A stretch of DNA of 64,000 bases, from contig NZ_CP089301.1 in NCBI RefSeq assembly GCF_021227995.1, positions 5,394,001-5,458,000 on the forward strand. Reading direction: 5' to 3'. Numbering within the stretch: the first letter of the stretch is position 1; every line of letters starts with the position of its first letter. The notes under the pieces are model-generated. The model had not been told where the DNA came from. It ran no database searches and worked only from the letters and a program-made list of their open reading frames with translations. The DNA comes from Novosphingobium kaempferiae (lineage in GTDB: Bacteria; Pseudomonadota; Alphaproteobacteria; Sphingomonadales; Sphingomonadaceae). Shown here piece by piece: positions 35,433 to 43,839 of the stretch. The translations under genes and the position numbers were made by a program.

Positions 35433-36794
35433 TTACCCCAGCAACCGCCGCGCCGCGCGCTGGAGCAGGGCCTCGTCGTCGCCGACTTCACCCACCAGCA
35501 CCACTTCGCCGCTTGGCAGGCGGCGGGCGACGAGGAGGGTGAACTCTTCCCCGTCCGAGGCGAGATCGGCCAGCGGGCGCGCCTCGATGGTGCGCAGGTC
35601 GCTGGCGAGACGCTCGCGGGCATTGGCGGGGACCGTGCCAGCCTCCTCGCGGCGCAGGCGGCGTTCTTCGCGCACCACGGCCTTGAGCCCGCCCTGTGTC
35701 GTCGCCAGATGGGCCGCCAGCATGCCGCGCCCCAGCGACAGGCGCTGGCCGTGAGCGATGACGGTGGCGTATTCGGTGAGGCGGGTCTTGTCGTAGTCGG
35801 CGCCGAAGACGAGCTTCACCAGCGCCAGCAGCGGGGCGCGCTCCTGCACCTTCAGCCCGGCATCCTCGACCAGTTCGGCCAGATCCTCAGGGAAATCCTG
35901 CGCGGCGAGCGCGAAGTCGTAGGCCCTGCCCACCGCCTCGTAGAGCGCCTGGTGCGAGCGGTCCTCGGCGCGGCTGGCGGCCAGCGCCAGATCGCGGGCC
36001 GAGGCGAGCCAGTCGGCGAGGCCGAAGGTGCTCTCGTCGAACGCGGTCGGCTCGGCATCGAAGGAAAAGCCAGTGTCGAAGCCGGGGCTCGGCAGTTCCA
36101 TCGGCGCATAGGCGTCGATGGCGGGCAGCGCGAAGCCGAAATCGGCGGGGCCGTCCGCCCAGTCGGTCAGCGGCGCGGGTGCGCGCAGCATGGCGGGGCG
36201 CTCGTCCGCGTCCTCGTCCACCGGGGCAGGTGCGTGGGGCGGCAGCGGCTCGGCGCTCTCCTTCCAGTTGATGACGCCGTAGATGTAGTCGATCCGGTAG
36301 CCATCGCGCGAAAACGGCATGAGGATGCCGCGATAGAGCACCGTCATCCCGCGCGGGTTGACGTATTCCGCCTCGAACCCGATCGGCGCCTCATTGGCGA
36401 GGATCTGCATGTAGTGATCGGTGATGCGCGACAGCAGCGAGCCGCCCGGCACGTCGGCCAGCCGCACGATGGGGCCGTCCGCTCCGCATTCCTGTGCCAG
36501 TGTCGCGCCGACATAGGCGATGGCGGGATCCTCGATGCCGCTGCCGTGCTCGGGGCTGAAATCGAGCAGAACGCTGCGCGGGCCGAAGTCGGGCAGGTTG
36601 GCGGGATCGAGGTCGGCGATGTCGGGGAAGGTCTTCTCGCCCAGCAGGCTCGCCCAGAAATTGTAGGCGCGCACCTGCATGCGGCGCTCGTCGTTGCCGG
36701 ACTTGCGCGCAGGCGTGGCGGCACCGGCATCGGTTCCGAGGTCTTCCCCTTCGGAATCATCCTGACCGGAAAACTCACCGCGCAAACTGTCCAT
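35433..36794 (-). CDS. PAS_5-type sensor-like protein
   Basis: 453 aa. The N-terminal part (about residues 40-180) contains YNFWASLLGEKTFPDIADLD, PANLPDFGPRSVLLDF and MTVLYRGILMPFSRDG, the pattern of the alphaproteobacterial PAS_5 (PF07310) domain. The middle is acidic and Pro/Ala-rich (about 185-260). The C-terminal part is helical and charged, without kinase or cyclase motifs. No membrane helix is visible. It may be a cytoplasmic signalling or scaffold protein; the output is unknown. Confidence 0.75.
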   Translation of the reverse strand: MDSLRGEFSGQDDSEGEDLGTDAGAATPARKSGNDERRMQVRAYNFWASLLGEKTFPDIADLDPANLPDFGPRSVLLDFSPEHGSGIEDPAIAYVGATLAQECGADGPIVRLADVPGGSLLSRITDHYMQILANEAPIGFEAEYVNPRGMTVLYRGILMPFSRDGYRIDYIYGVINWKESAEPLPPHAPAPVDEDADERPAMLRAPAPLTDWADGPADFGFALPAIDAYAPMELPSPGFDTGFSFDAEPTAFDESTFGLADWLASARDLALAASRAEDRSHQALYEAVGRAYDFALAAQDFPEDLAELVEDAGLKVQERAPLLALVKLVFGADYDKTRLTEYATVIAHGQRLSLGRGMLAAHLATTQGGLKAVVREERRLRREEAGTVPANARERLASDLRTIEARPLADLASDGEEFTLLVARRLPSGEVVLVGEVGDDEALLQRAARRLLG

Positions 36795-36886
36795 GTCGAA
36801 TCCCGACTCGCCCCTGTAGTTCGCCCGTTCTGGCGCAACATGGTTTATTAAGGCTTAAGTTGCGCCCGCCGGTGATCCCCGCGATC

Positions 36887-38188
36887 TCAGGCCTGCTTGA
36901 CGATACCCTCGCCCGGCTTCGGCAGCGGGGCGACCACGCGCAGCGCGACGAACGAGACGATCAGGAACACCGATCCGGCGTGAAGCGCCACGGACAGGCT
37001 CTGCCAGTCGGCCACCGCGCCCCAGGTCCACGATCCCAGCGCCATGCCGCCGAACGTCACCGCCTGGTAGATCGACAGGCACCGCCCGAGGATCGCGTCG
37101 GGCGAGCGCAGCTGAACGGCGGTGTTGAGGGTCGTCAGGATCATCACCCAGGCCATGCCGGAGATGAACGCGGCGGGCAGGGCGAAGGCCACGCTCTGCA
37201 CCTCTGCCACGACCGAGAGCGATATGACGAACATCGCCGCGCCTGCCGCGAGGATGCCCTCCAGCCCGATCTTCCGGCGCAGCGGCCCGGTGAAGGGGGC
37301 GGCGATGATCGAGCCGATCCCGAACAGGCCGAGCATCAGCCCGAAATCCAGCTCGGTCCCGTGCATCGGGCCGTTCACCACGGTCGGCAGCAGCGACTGG
37401 TAGGCAGAGAGGCTGAACCCCAGCGCGAAGCCGCGCATCAGGATGCGCCGGACCGGGCCGTTGGTGGCGCAGTAGCGGATGCCGACACCGACGGCGGGCA
37501 GGATCGGGCGGCGCTCGATCGGGCGCGGCTCGGGCTTCCACCACAGCAGCACGCCGATCAGGCCGATGTAGCTGAGCGCATTGAAGGCAAAGGCGAACGA
37601 CACGTCCCAGATCGAGATCAGCAGCCCGCCCAGCGCCGGGCCGACCGAGCGGGCGATGTTGAACGAGATCGAATTGAGCGCGATCGCCTGCGGAATCTCG
37701 CGCGGGGCGACCTGCTGGCGGACCGATGCCTGCCACGCGGGCGAGTTCAGCGCGGTGCCGATGCCGACGCTCAGCGTGAAGGCGAGCAGCAGGAACGGCG
37801 TCAGCATCCCCGCGTAGGCGAGGGCGGCCAGCGCGGCGGAGACGACCAGCATGCCCACCTGCGCCACCAGCATGACCAGTCGCCGGTCGTAGTTGTCGGC
37901 GATGGCCCCTGCGAAGACGCCGAACAGCATGATCGGCACCGTCGCCGAAGCCTGCACCAGTGCGACCAGTTGGTGCGAGGGCGTCAGTTCGGTCATCAGC
38001 CACGCTGCGCCTACGCCCTGCAGCGTGCCGCCGAGGTTGGAGAACAGGTTCGCGGTCCAGATCGCGCGGAACACCGGGTAGCGGAACGGCGAGAACGCAC
38101 CGCTGGGCGGAGGCGGAACCAGCCCCGCCGTCGTCGCCTCGACCGTCTTCTCGACGGCCTCCTCAAGCCTGTCCTCGTCCCGTCTCAC
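36887..38188 (-). CDS. MFS transporter, MFS_3 (EntS-like) family
   Basis: 433 aa from GTG 38188, with 12 predicted helices after a charged N-terminal tail (about residues 1-30). FRAIWTANLFSNLGGTLQGV, then ADNYDRRLVM in loop 2-3 and NSPAWQASVRQQVAPREIPQ are typical of the MFS_3/EntS group of exporters. In E. coli EntS exports enterobactin; the substrate here is unknown. It stands alone between the PAS protein gene and the DUF2141 gene. Confidence 0.88.
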   Translation of the reverse strand: MRRDEDRLEEAVEKTVEATTAGLVPPPPSGAFSPFRYPVFRAIWTANLFSNLGGTLQGVGAAWLMTELTPSHQLVALVQASATVPIMLFGVFAGAIADNYDRRLVMLVAQVGMLVVSAALAALAYAGMLTPFLLLAFTLSVGIGTALNSPAWQASVRQQVAPREIPQAIALNSISFNIARSVGPALGGLLISIWDVSFAFAFNALSYIGLIGVLLWWKPEPRPIERRPILPAVGVGIRYCATNGPVRRILMRGFALGFSLSAYQSLLPTVVNGPMHGTELDFGLMLGLFGIGSIIAAPFTGPLRRKIGLEGILAAGAAMFVISLSVVAEVQSVAFALPAAFISGMAWVMILTTLNTAVQLRSPDAILGRCLSIYQAVTFGGMALGSWTWGAVADWQSLSVALHAGSVFLIVSFVALRVVAPLPKPGEGIVKQA

Positions 38189-38229
38189 CTGTCCGGGGTA
38201 AGCCGGGCGGCGGGGCGGGGCAAGGGCGG

Positions 38230-38670
38230 CTAGAGCAGATATCGCATGTGGATCGCCAGGCGGACATTTTCGCCGCCGATGTCGACCGCGGCGCGGCTGA
38301 AACTAGGCGGTCCGAAGCGCACGGCGGCATCGCGGGAGAAGCCGTAGCCCTCGCGCGGGATCATCAGGCTGGTGTCGAGCTTGCCGTTGCCGTTCTCGTC
38401 ATGGATCAGCGAGACGGCGTAGCGCCCGGCGGGGACGCGACCGAAATCGAGGTGCAGGTCTTCGCTGGCGGTGACGGTCAGCTTGCGGGCCTGCGGATCC
38501 TTGCTGCAATCGGGGAAGGCGTCGGCTCGGGTGGTGAGGCAGGCGAGCACCTGACCTTTCGCCGAGCGCATTCCGCTGACCGCCACGGACACCCCGGTCT
38601 CCTGAACTGGCGCAGCCGCCGTCAGCGCGAGGAGGAGAATGCCTGCGAGAGCCCGGCGTCGGTCCCGCAC
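38230..38670 (-). CDS. DUF2141 domain protein
   Basis: 146 aa from GTG 38670. A signal peptide (about residues 1-22) precedes a beta-sandwich-like domain: VSGMRSAKGQVLACLTTR, YAVSLIHDENGNGKLDTSLM and PREGYGFSRDA, the DUF2141 pattern. It is probably periplasmic; function unknown. It overlaps the end of the hydroxylase gene by 49 bases; an alternative ATG at 38709 would extend the overlap. Confidence 0.82.
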   Translation of the reverse strand: MRDRRRALAGILLLALTAAAPVQETGVSVAVSGMRSAKGQVLACLTTRADAFPDCSKDPQARKLTVTASEDLHLDFGRVPAGRYAVSLIHDENGNGKLDTSLMIPREGYGFSRDAAVRFGPPSFSRAAVDIGGENVRLAIHMRYLL

Positions 38671-39365
38671 AAGTGGTCCCAGTGGCGGAAGTAGAGGCCG
38701 TAGTTGCATCGATAACTCTCATGGTGCCGCTGGTGGTGGCTGGCGGTGATGAGCCAGCGGCCAAGCGGCGAATACACCAGGGCGCGGGGAAACATCTCCC
38801 AGCCCATGTGGTTGGTGATGCCCATCACGGTCATGATCGTGAGCACGACGCCGAGCGCGCCGACGTGGATGGGGACGAGGAACACCAGCGCCGGGATCAC
38901 GATGGCGCCGGTCACCGCCTCGACGGGGTGGAAGCTCATCGCCGCCCAGGCCGTCGGCGGGCGGCTGGCGTGATGGACGGCATGGGCGACGCGGAACACG
39001 CGCGGCTCGTGCATCCAGCGATGGGTCCAGTAGAACCATGCGTCGTGGAGCAGGAGGTAGGCGAGCACCGAGAACGGCAGCCACCACAGCGGATAGTCCT
39101 GCACGTTGGTATAGATCCGCGTCCAGCCATGCTCGCGCCAGCCCCATGCGACGACGCCGGCGGGAAAGCCGTAGATCGCCGCCGAGGCGAGCGACCACGC
39201 GATCTCGCGCCGGATCTGCCGGTCGAGGCCTCGATAGTGCCCCGGCCTCACCCGCGCGGTGATCCACGCGAACAGGCCCGATGTCAGGAGATAGCGGACG
39301 CCCATGATCGCCGTCATGGCCAGCGCCGAGGCGCATATCGCAAGAAGGGGAGCGTCGAGCGCCAT
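38622..39365 (-). CDS. Sterol desaturase/fatty acid hydroxylase family protein
   Basis: 247 aa with about four membrane helices. The histidine clusters of the di-iron site are present: HDAWFYWTHRWMH, AHAVHHASRPP, and ASHHQRHHESYRCNYG near the C terminus. Members hydroxylate or desaturate lipid chains; in sphingomonads fatty acid and carotenoid hydroxylases share this fold, so the substrate is not assigned. The ATG at 39365 precedes the first helix. It is in an operon with the DUF2141 gene. Confidence 0.88.
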   Translation of the reverse strand: MALDAPLLAICASALAMTAIMGVRYLLTSGLFAWITARVRPGHYRGLDRQIRREIAWSLASAAIYGFPAGVVAWGWREHGWTRIYTNVQDYPLWWLPFSVLAYLLLHDAWFYWTHRWMHEPRVFRVAHAVHHASRPPTAWAAMSFHPVEAVTGAIVIPALVFLVPIHVGALGVVLTIMTVMGITNHMGWEMFPRALVYSPLGRWLITASHHQRHHESYRCNYGLYFRHWDHLCGTDAGLSQAFSSSR

Positions 39366-39431
39366 GGGCGCCGGGCTTATGCCTTCGACGGGGCAAGGGG
39401 AAGTGAAAAGGCATATCCCGGAAACCAAAGA

Positions 39432-39455
39432 AGCCCGAGGCGTCGGCCCCGGGCT
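39432..39455 (-). terminator. Terminator of the DEAD-box helicase gene
   Basis: AGCCCGAGG / CCCCGGGCT arms flank a short loop about 30 bases after the helicase stop. Read leftward, the stem is followed by TCTTTGGTTT. Confidence 0.65.
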
Positions 39456-39483
39456 CCCTTGTTTCTGCCTCAGCGGATCAGGC

Positions 39484-40968
39484 TCAGCCTGCGCGCTTCA
39501 CCGCACCCTTGTGAGCGCCCATGCCCTTGGGGCCGCGCGGACGGAAGCGACGCTTGCGCTCGCCACCCTCGGCGCCTTCGCGACGGTCGCCGCGCGGAGC
39601 TTCGGAGCGGCTGCGCTCCCCCTGGGGACGATCGCTGCGCTGGCCGTCACGCTGGCCTTCGCGGCGCGGCTGGCCACCACGGCCTTCACCGCGACCTTCG
39701 CCGCCGCGACCACCGCCGCTGCGGCCGCCGCCCTGGCGACGCTCGCCCTGCGGCTGTTCCACCTTGCGCGAGGGCGCGGGCAGGCGCGCGGCCAGCTGCA
39801 TGAAGTTCTCCGGCAGCGGCAGCGCTTCCAGCTTCACGCGGGTCAGGCGTTCGATGTCGCGGATGTAGGGCTTCTCGTCCGGCGCGACGTAGCTGATCGC
39901 GACGCCGTCCGCACCCGCACGCGCGGTGCGGCCGATGCGGTGGACGTACTGCTCGGCGACGTTCGGGATCTCGAAGTTATAGACGTGGCTGACGCCCGAG
40001 ACGTCGATGCCACGCGCCGCGATGTCGGTGGCGACGAGGATGCGCACGGTGCCTTGGCGGAAGCCGCCGAGCGCGGCGGTGCGCTGGGCCTGGCTCTTGT
40101 TGCCGTGGATCGCGGCGGCGGGGATGCCGGCGGCGACGAGGTGGCGCACCACGCGGTCGGCGCCGTGCTTGGTCCGGGTGAACACCAGAGCGCGGTCGAT
40201 GGCGCCGTGGCTGGCGTTCTCGGCGGCGTCGGGGGCGAGGCCCTCACGCAGCGAGATGGTCAGCAGCGCCTGCTTCTCGGCCTGGTTGATGTGCGTCGCG
40301 TACTGCTCGACGCGCTCGGCGGTGGTCGACTGCGGGGCGACCTCGACCTTGACCGGATCGTTGATGAACTGACGGCCCAGTTCCGCGATCGCCTGCGGCA
40401 TGGTGGCCGAGAAGAACAGGCTCTGGCGGGTCTTGGGCAGCAGCGCGGCGACGCGCTTCAGCGGCACGATGAAGCCGAGGTCCATCATCTGGTCGGCTTC
40501 GTCGAGCACGAAGATCTCGACGTGCTTGAGCGTCAGTGCGCGCTGGTCGATCAGGTCGAGCAGGCGGCCGGGCGTCGCGACGAGGATGTCGGTGCCGCGC
40601 TCAAGCGCACGCGCCTGCTTGCCCACCGGCACGCCGCCGAAGATGCACTGCACGGTGAGGTTCAGGAACTTCGCATAACCGCGCATGTTCTCGGCGATCT
40701 GCGCTGCGAGTTCGCGGGTCGGCGAAAGCACCAGCATGCGGCAGCCGGCGTTCTGGCGCGGCTTGGGATCGTTGGCGAGGCGGTGGAGCGAGGGGAGCGA
40801 GAACGCGGCGGTCTTGCCGGTGCCGGTCTGCGCGATGCCGAGGAGGTCACGGCCTTCGAGCAGCGAGGGGATCGCCTTGCGCTGGATCGGCGAGGGATCG
40901 GTATAGCCCTTGGCTGCGAGCGCGCGGAGAATGGGCTCGGCGAGGCCAAGTTCAGAGAAATAGGACAT
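39484..40968 (-). CDS. DEAD-box RNA helicase (RhlE type)
   Basis: 494 aa. The Q motif is SPIQRKAIPS, motif I is AQTGTGKTAAF (about residues 45-55), motif II is DEAD in FVLDEADQMMDLG, motif III is SAT and motif VI is HRIGRTARAG. After about residue 370 the tail is Arg/Gly/Glu-rich with repeats such as GGRSGGGRGGEGRG, as in RhlE proteins that remodel RNA in ribosome assembly and mRNA decay. It is a monocistronic leftward gene. Confidence 0.95.
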   Translation of the reverse strand: MSYFSELGLAEPILRALAAKGYTDPSPIQRKAIPSLLEGRDLLGIAQTGTGKTAAFSLPSLHRLANDPKPRQNAGCRMLVLSPTRELAAQIAENMRGYAKFLNLTVQCIFGGVPVGKQARALERGTDILVATPGRLLDLIDQRALTLKHVEIFVLDEADQMMDLGFIVPLKRVAALLPKTRQSLFFSATMPQAIAELGRQFINDPVKVEVAPQSTTAERVEQYATHINQAEKQALLTISLREGLAPDAAENASHGAIDRALVFTRTKHGADRVVRHLVAAGIPAAAIHGNKSQAQRTAALGGFRQGTVRILVATDIAARGIDVSGVSHVYNFEIPNVAEQYVHRIGRTARAGADGVAISYVAPDEKPYIRDIERLTRVKLEALPLPENFMQLAARLPAPSRKVEQPQGERRQGGGRSGGGRGGEGRGEGRGGQPRREGQRDGQRSDRPQGERSRSEAPRGDRREGAEGGERKRRFRPRGPKGMGAHKGAVKRAG

Positions 40969-41220
40969 GCGTCACTTTCAAAAGTGCGGGGCGCGCGAAG
41001 GCTTTTGAGAAAGGCGCGCGCACGGCAAGGTGTCGTTGTGGCGACCCTGCGTGAGGAAGGAAGCTGGTTGGTCGCAACCGCAAGTCCGGGCCGGCCTTGG
41101 CATTGCGCCGTGGCCTCACGCTGCTCTCGGATTGCGGCGGGGTGGACCCCGCACGCCGGTTGCTGGGCCGCTACATAGTGTGCATTGCAGCGTTGCGCAA
41201 GATAATTGCGGATAACTGCG

Positions 41221-41730
41221 TCAGCCGTCGCTGCCCCATTGGGCCGTATGCGGATCGCCCAGCGTGACCAGCCGCCGCAGCGAGGCGCGGGCGAGGCGCT
41301 CCGTCTCCACCTTGCGACGCGCGGCGGCAAGCTGGCGCAGCGGCGCCGGGCGCAGGATTTCCGCATCGTAGCCGTCGCCCACGATCACGCCGCAACTGTC
41401 GGGCAGGAACGCCTCGCCCTCCAGCGGCGAACGGTCGAGCGCGGGGGAAAGCCCCCAGTAGAACCTGTCGCAATAGTCGAGATAGTCGGTCCACTTGCCG
41501 TCGCCGAGCAGGTCGGCGCGCGAAACCTTGATCTCCACGATGATGACGTGGCCCTTGGCGTCGATCCCCATGAGGTCCGCCCGCCGCCCTCCGCGCAGCG
41601 GCATTTCCGGCAGGCACCAGATCCCGTTGCGCGCGAAAAGCCGCGAGATTCCCCGCGCCACATCGGCGGCGACGTGCGAAGCGAGGGGAGAGAAGGAGAG
41701 CGAATCGGCTTCGGCCATGTGGGTCATCAT
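41221..41730 (-). CDS. MmcB family DNA repair protein
   Basis: About 169 aa. [41 protein letters not shown] and [15 protein letters not shown] match the MmcB family, first linked to DNA damage response in Caulobacter. The D...ExK arrangement suggests a PD-(D/E)XK-like fold. Start is uncertain among ATG 41730, 41727 and 41718; none has a strong ribosome site. It is the last chromosomal protein gene before the tRNA and the inserted element. Confidence 0.85.
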   Translation of the reverse strand: MMTHMAEADSLSFSPLASHVAADVARGISRLFARNGIWCLPEMPLRGGRRADLMGIDAKGHVIIVEIKVSRADLLGDGKWTDYLDYCDRFYWGLSPALDRSPLEGEAFLPDSCGVIVGDGYDAEILRPAPLRQLAAARRKVETERLARASLRRLVTLGDPHTAQWGSDG

Positions 41731-41821
41731 AGGAACATAAAGGGAACTTGCAAGTCTCGTCACCCGACGCGAAATTTGCCGCTGGAAGTCCCCGCCGCCC
41801 TCTGCTACCCGCCGCTGCACT

Positions 41822-41898
<77 letters not shown>

Positions 41899-42022
41899 TG
41901 TTTATTTTTCTAACTATCTGATTTTGCGCGGAAATGGGCCGGCAGAGATTTGATGGTTCCCACACTTTATCCCACATTTGGGGGCTGACGTATGCCTATT
42001 AGGCTTGGCGACAGGATTGAGC

Positions 42023-42415
42023 GTGGGCAGGCTTACCTCCGTTATGCGTAATGCGTTCGCAGGCGATGACCTGAAAGAAAGGTCTGGGGTTTGGCTGGCA
42101 TCGGAAGAGGCAAGGCATTTTGCCGCGTACGCACACCTTGTCGGATTGAAGGCTCCGAGTTTGGCGAGCGTCCTCATCGTTCGTGCTGTGCATCTAGGGG
42201 TTTTGCCGGAAGATGCGATTGATTTCCCCTCCCCTGGGGCTAGCTCATTGAGACGCCGCATCACCTTGCCGGGGCACTCTCAGGAACACGCTCTGCGTTT
42301 TGAGCACCTCGCATCTACAACTGGTATCAGCTTTGATGCGGGTTTACGCTTGCTCATTGCAACCGAGTTGCGCGATCGCTGGTTAGCTCAAGCGATGGGT
42401 GTGGAATCAAGTTGA
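42023..42415 (+). CDS. Hypothetical protein, first gene after the tRNA
   Basis: About 130 aa from GTG 42023, which has AGGA seven bases upstream; ATG 42044 is an alternative. A helical segment, LASEEARHFAAYAHLVGLKA, and a second one near the C terminus (LRLLIATELRDRWLAQAMG) surround a basic, Pro-containing middle. No family recognised. Its place next to the tRNA is where many elements carry an integrase or excision gene, but it has no tyrosine-recombinase motif. Confidence 0.55.
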   Translation: MGRLTSVMRNAFAGDDLKERSGVWLASEEARHFAAYAHLVGLKAPSLASVLIVRAVHLGVLPEDAIDFPSPGASSLRRRITLPGHSQEHALRFEHLASTTGISFDAGLRLLIATELRDRWLAQAMGVESS

Positions 42416-42484
42416 TTCCACGCTGGACGAAATGTTACTCTTGCGCCATGGGCGCCGACTGCCGATGTTATGGGGATCAGCTCA

Positions 42485-43075
42485 ATGGACCTGGGAGTCG
42501 CAGAAATGCACCCCGATAATCAGGTGGCGGCGCGGGCCGCAGACTCGATGGTCAACTGGCCGTCGATTGGCGCTGAAGAATTCGAAAATCTTCAGTTTGA
42601 TCAGTTCTGCCATGACGAAAATTTCCATCGTGAAATCAGCCGCTTGACGGTCAAAGAGCGGCTGACCCACATGACGCTGCACTTTGCGAAGTACTCAGGT
42701 TACCTTGCGAACGATCCAGACGACCTTCGTCTACGCCGTACTATCACAGACCTTTTCGTGATCGGGCTCTCAACGCTTAATGGGTTGAACGTCAGAGCCC
42801 ATCCATTGGTCACTGAGATAGGCCAGATCGAAGATACCTCACGGTCGGCGTTGGCCCGTCGTGTCGCGATATTGGCAGGTGAAATGGCGTCGGCGTGTGA
42901 GCGTCTCGATCATCTTGAAGAGTTTCCTTACCGCCAGACGCTCCAAGGCGCGGCAGCGACAATGGTCGCTTTGGCGCTAAGCGCAGCAGAAGCGCGTCAG
43001 TGGTCTATGCCTCTGCTTGTGAAGGAGCGCCTTCAGCGGGTCAAAGAGAAGTCCATTTTCTATGGGCGCCTGTAG
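42485..43075 (+). CDS. Helical protein of unknown function next to the Dcd-like gene
   Basis: About 196 aa; the ATG at 42485 has GGGGA upstream, and ATG 42470 and 42506 are alternatives. The sequence is almost wholly helical. RRTITDLFVIGLSTLNGLNV resembles the Asp-containing helix of MazG-like all-alpha NTP pyrophosphohydrolases, but the paired ExxE motif is not convincing, so this is only a hint. The end LVKERLQRVKEKSIFYGRL is basic. It ends 14 bases before the Dcd-like gene, so the two probably work together on nucleotides. Confidence 0.6.
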   Translation: MDLGVAEMHPDNQVAARAADSMVNWPSIGAEEFENLQFDQFCHDENFHREISRLTVKERLTHMTLHFAKYSGYLANDPDDLRLRRTITDLFVIGLSTLNGLNVRAHPLVTEIGQIEDTSRSALARRVAILAGEMASACERLDHLEEFPYRQTLQGAAATMVALALSAAEARQWSMPLLVKERLQRVKEKSIFYGRL

Positions 43076-43089
43076 GTCGGAGTGAGAGC

Positions 43090-43839
43090 GTGACCTTTTG
43101 GAGCGGGGATCGCTTGCTACGCGACGGCAAGCAAGTCGACCTGGTGACCCCGTTCGACGACAAGCTGATCGATTGTTCAGCGTATACGCTTAGGTTGGGG
43201 CATGAGTCTTTCGTGACTCCACAGTTCGGTGAAGCTGGCCCCAACATCAAGCAGCAGCTTGCCGAAGCTGGGGAAATAGACATCGCGGGCATCAAAATGC
43301 CTGTATCAGGCGGGGAATTGGTCATTCCTGCTGGCCAATTTGCGTTTCTATTGACGCATGAAGTCGTCAAGATCCCTGCTGGTTGTATGGGCTTCATCTC
43401 GCTGAAGTCGAAGCTCAAATGGAACGGCTTGATTAACGTATCCGGGTTTCACGTGGATCCTGGCTTTCACGGAAGACTGGTCTATTCAGTCTATAACGCT
43501 GGGCCGTCCAACATCCACGTAAGGCGGGGCGAGAAGCTTTTCCTTCTTTGGATTGCCGATTTGGATACCGCTACGGCTCCCGGGGCGAACCGCTTCATCA
43601 AGACCAACAACGAGCCGCTAGTAGAAATCCCCACTGATCTGGTGTCCCGAGTTGATCGTCCTCTGCACTCACTTCAAAGCCTTTCGGAAAAGGTTGAGGC
43701 CCTGCAGCGAGAGTTATCGATGATCCATCGAGTTATGGCCGCGCTAGCAGTGATAGCCGGACTAATATTGGCGGCCTGGGCTCTTCTCCCTTCTGCAGAC
43801 GGCCAGAGCAATTCAGGATCCGCGATAGAGGTATCGTGA
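43090..43839 (+). CDS. dCTP deaminase/dUTPase-fold protein with C-terminal membrane anchor
   Basis: 249 aa from GTG 43090 with GGAG upstream. The trimeric dUTPase/Dcd fold is recognisable: DCSAYTLRLGHESF, ELVIPAGQFAFLLTHEVVKI, GFHVDPGFHGRLVY and YNAGPSNIHVRRGEKLFLLW. Compared with E. coli Dcd, the catalytic Glu (E138) aligns with Ser and Arg115 with Trp, so canonical deamination is doubtful. Residues about 188-212 form a coiled coil, then about 213-233 a transmembrane helix and a short polar tail. This anchored layout is unusual for the family. It is the second gene of a two-gene unit and overlaps the opposing gene by 27 bases. Confidence 0.8.
   Translation: MTFWSGDRLLRDGKQVDLVTPFDDKLIDCSAYTLRLGHESFVTPQFGEAGPNIKQQLAEAGEIDIAGIKMPVSGGELVIPAGQFAFLLTHEVVKIPAGCMGFISLKSKLKWNGLINVSGFHVDPGFHGRLVYSVYNAGPSNIHVRRGEKLFLLWIADLDTATAPGANRFIKTNNEPLVEIPTDLVSRVDRPLHSLQSLSEKVEALQRELSMIHRVMAALAVIAGLILAAWALLPSADGQSNSGSAIEVS

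Noticed and set aside
41978..42022. Starting the first gene after the tRNA at TTG 41978
   Set aside because: GTG 42023 has an AGGA site at good spacing, while the extra N-terminal residues have none and reach into a probable attachment region.
43090..43839. Naming this gene dcd as a working dCTP deaminase
   Set aside because: The general-base Glu and the Arg of the E. coli enzyme are not conserved and a membrane anchor is added, so the standard name would claim too much.
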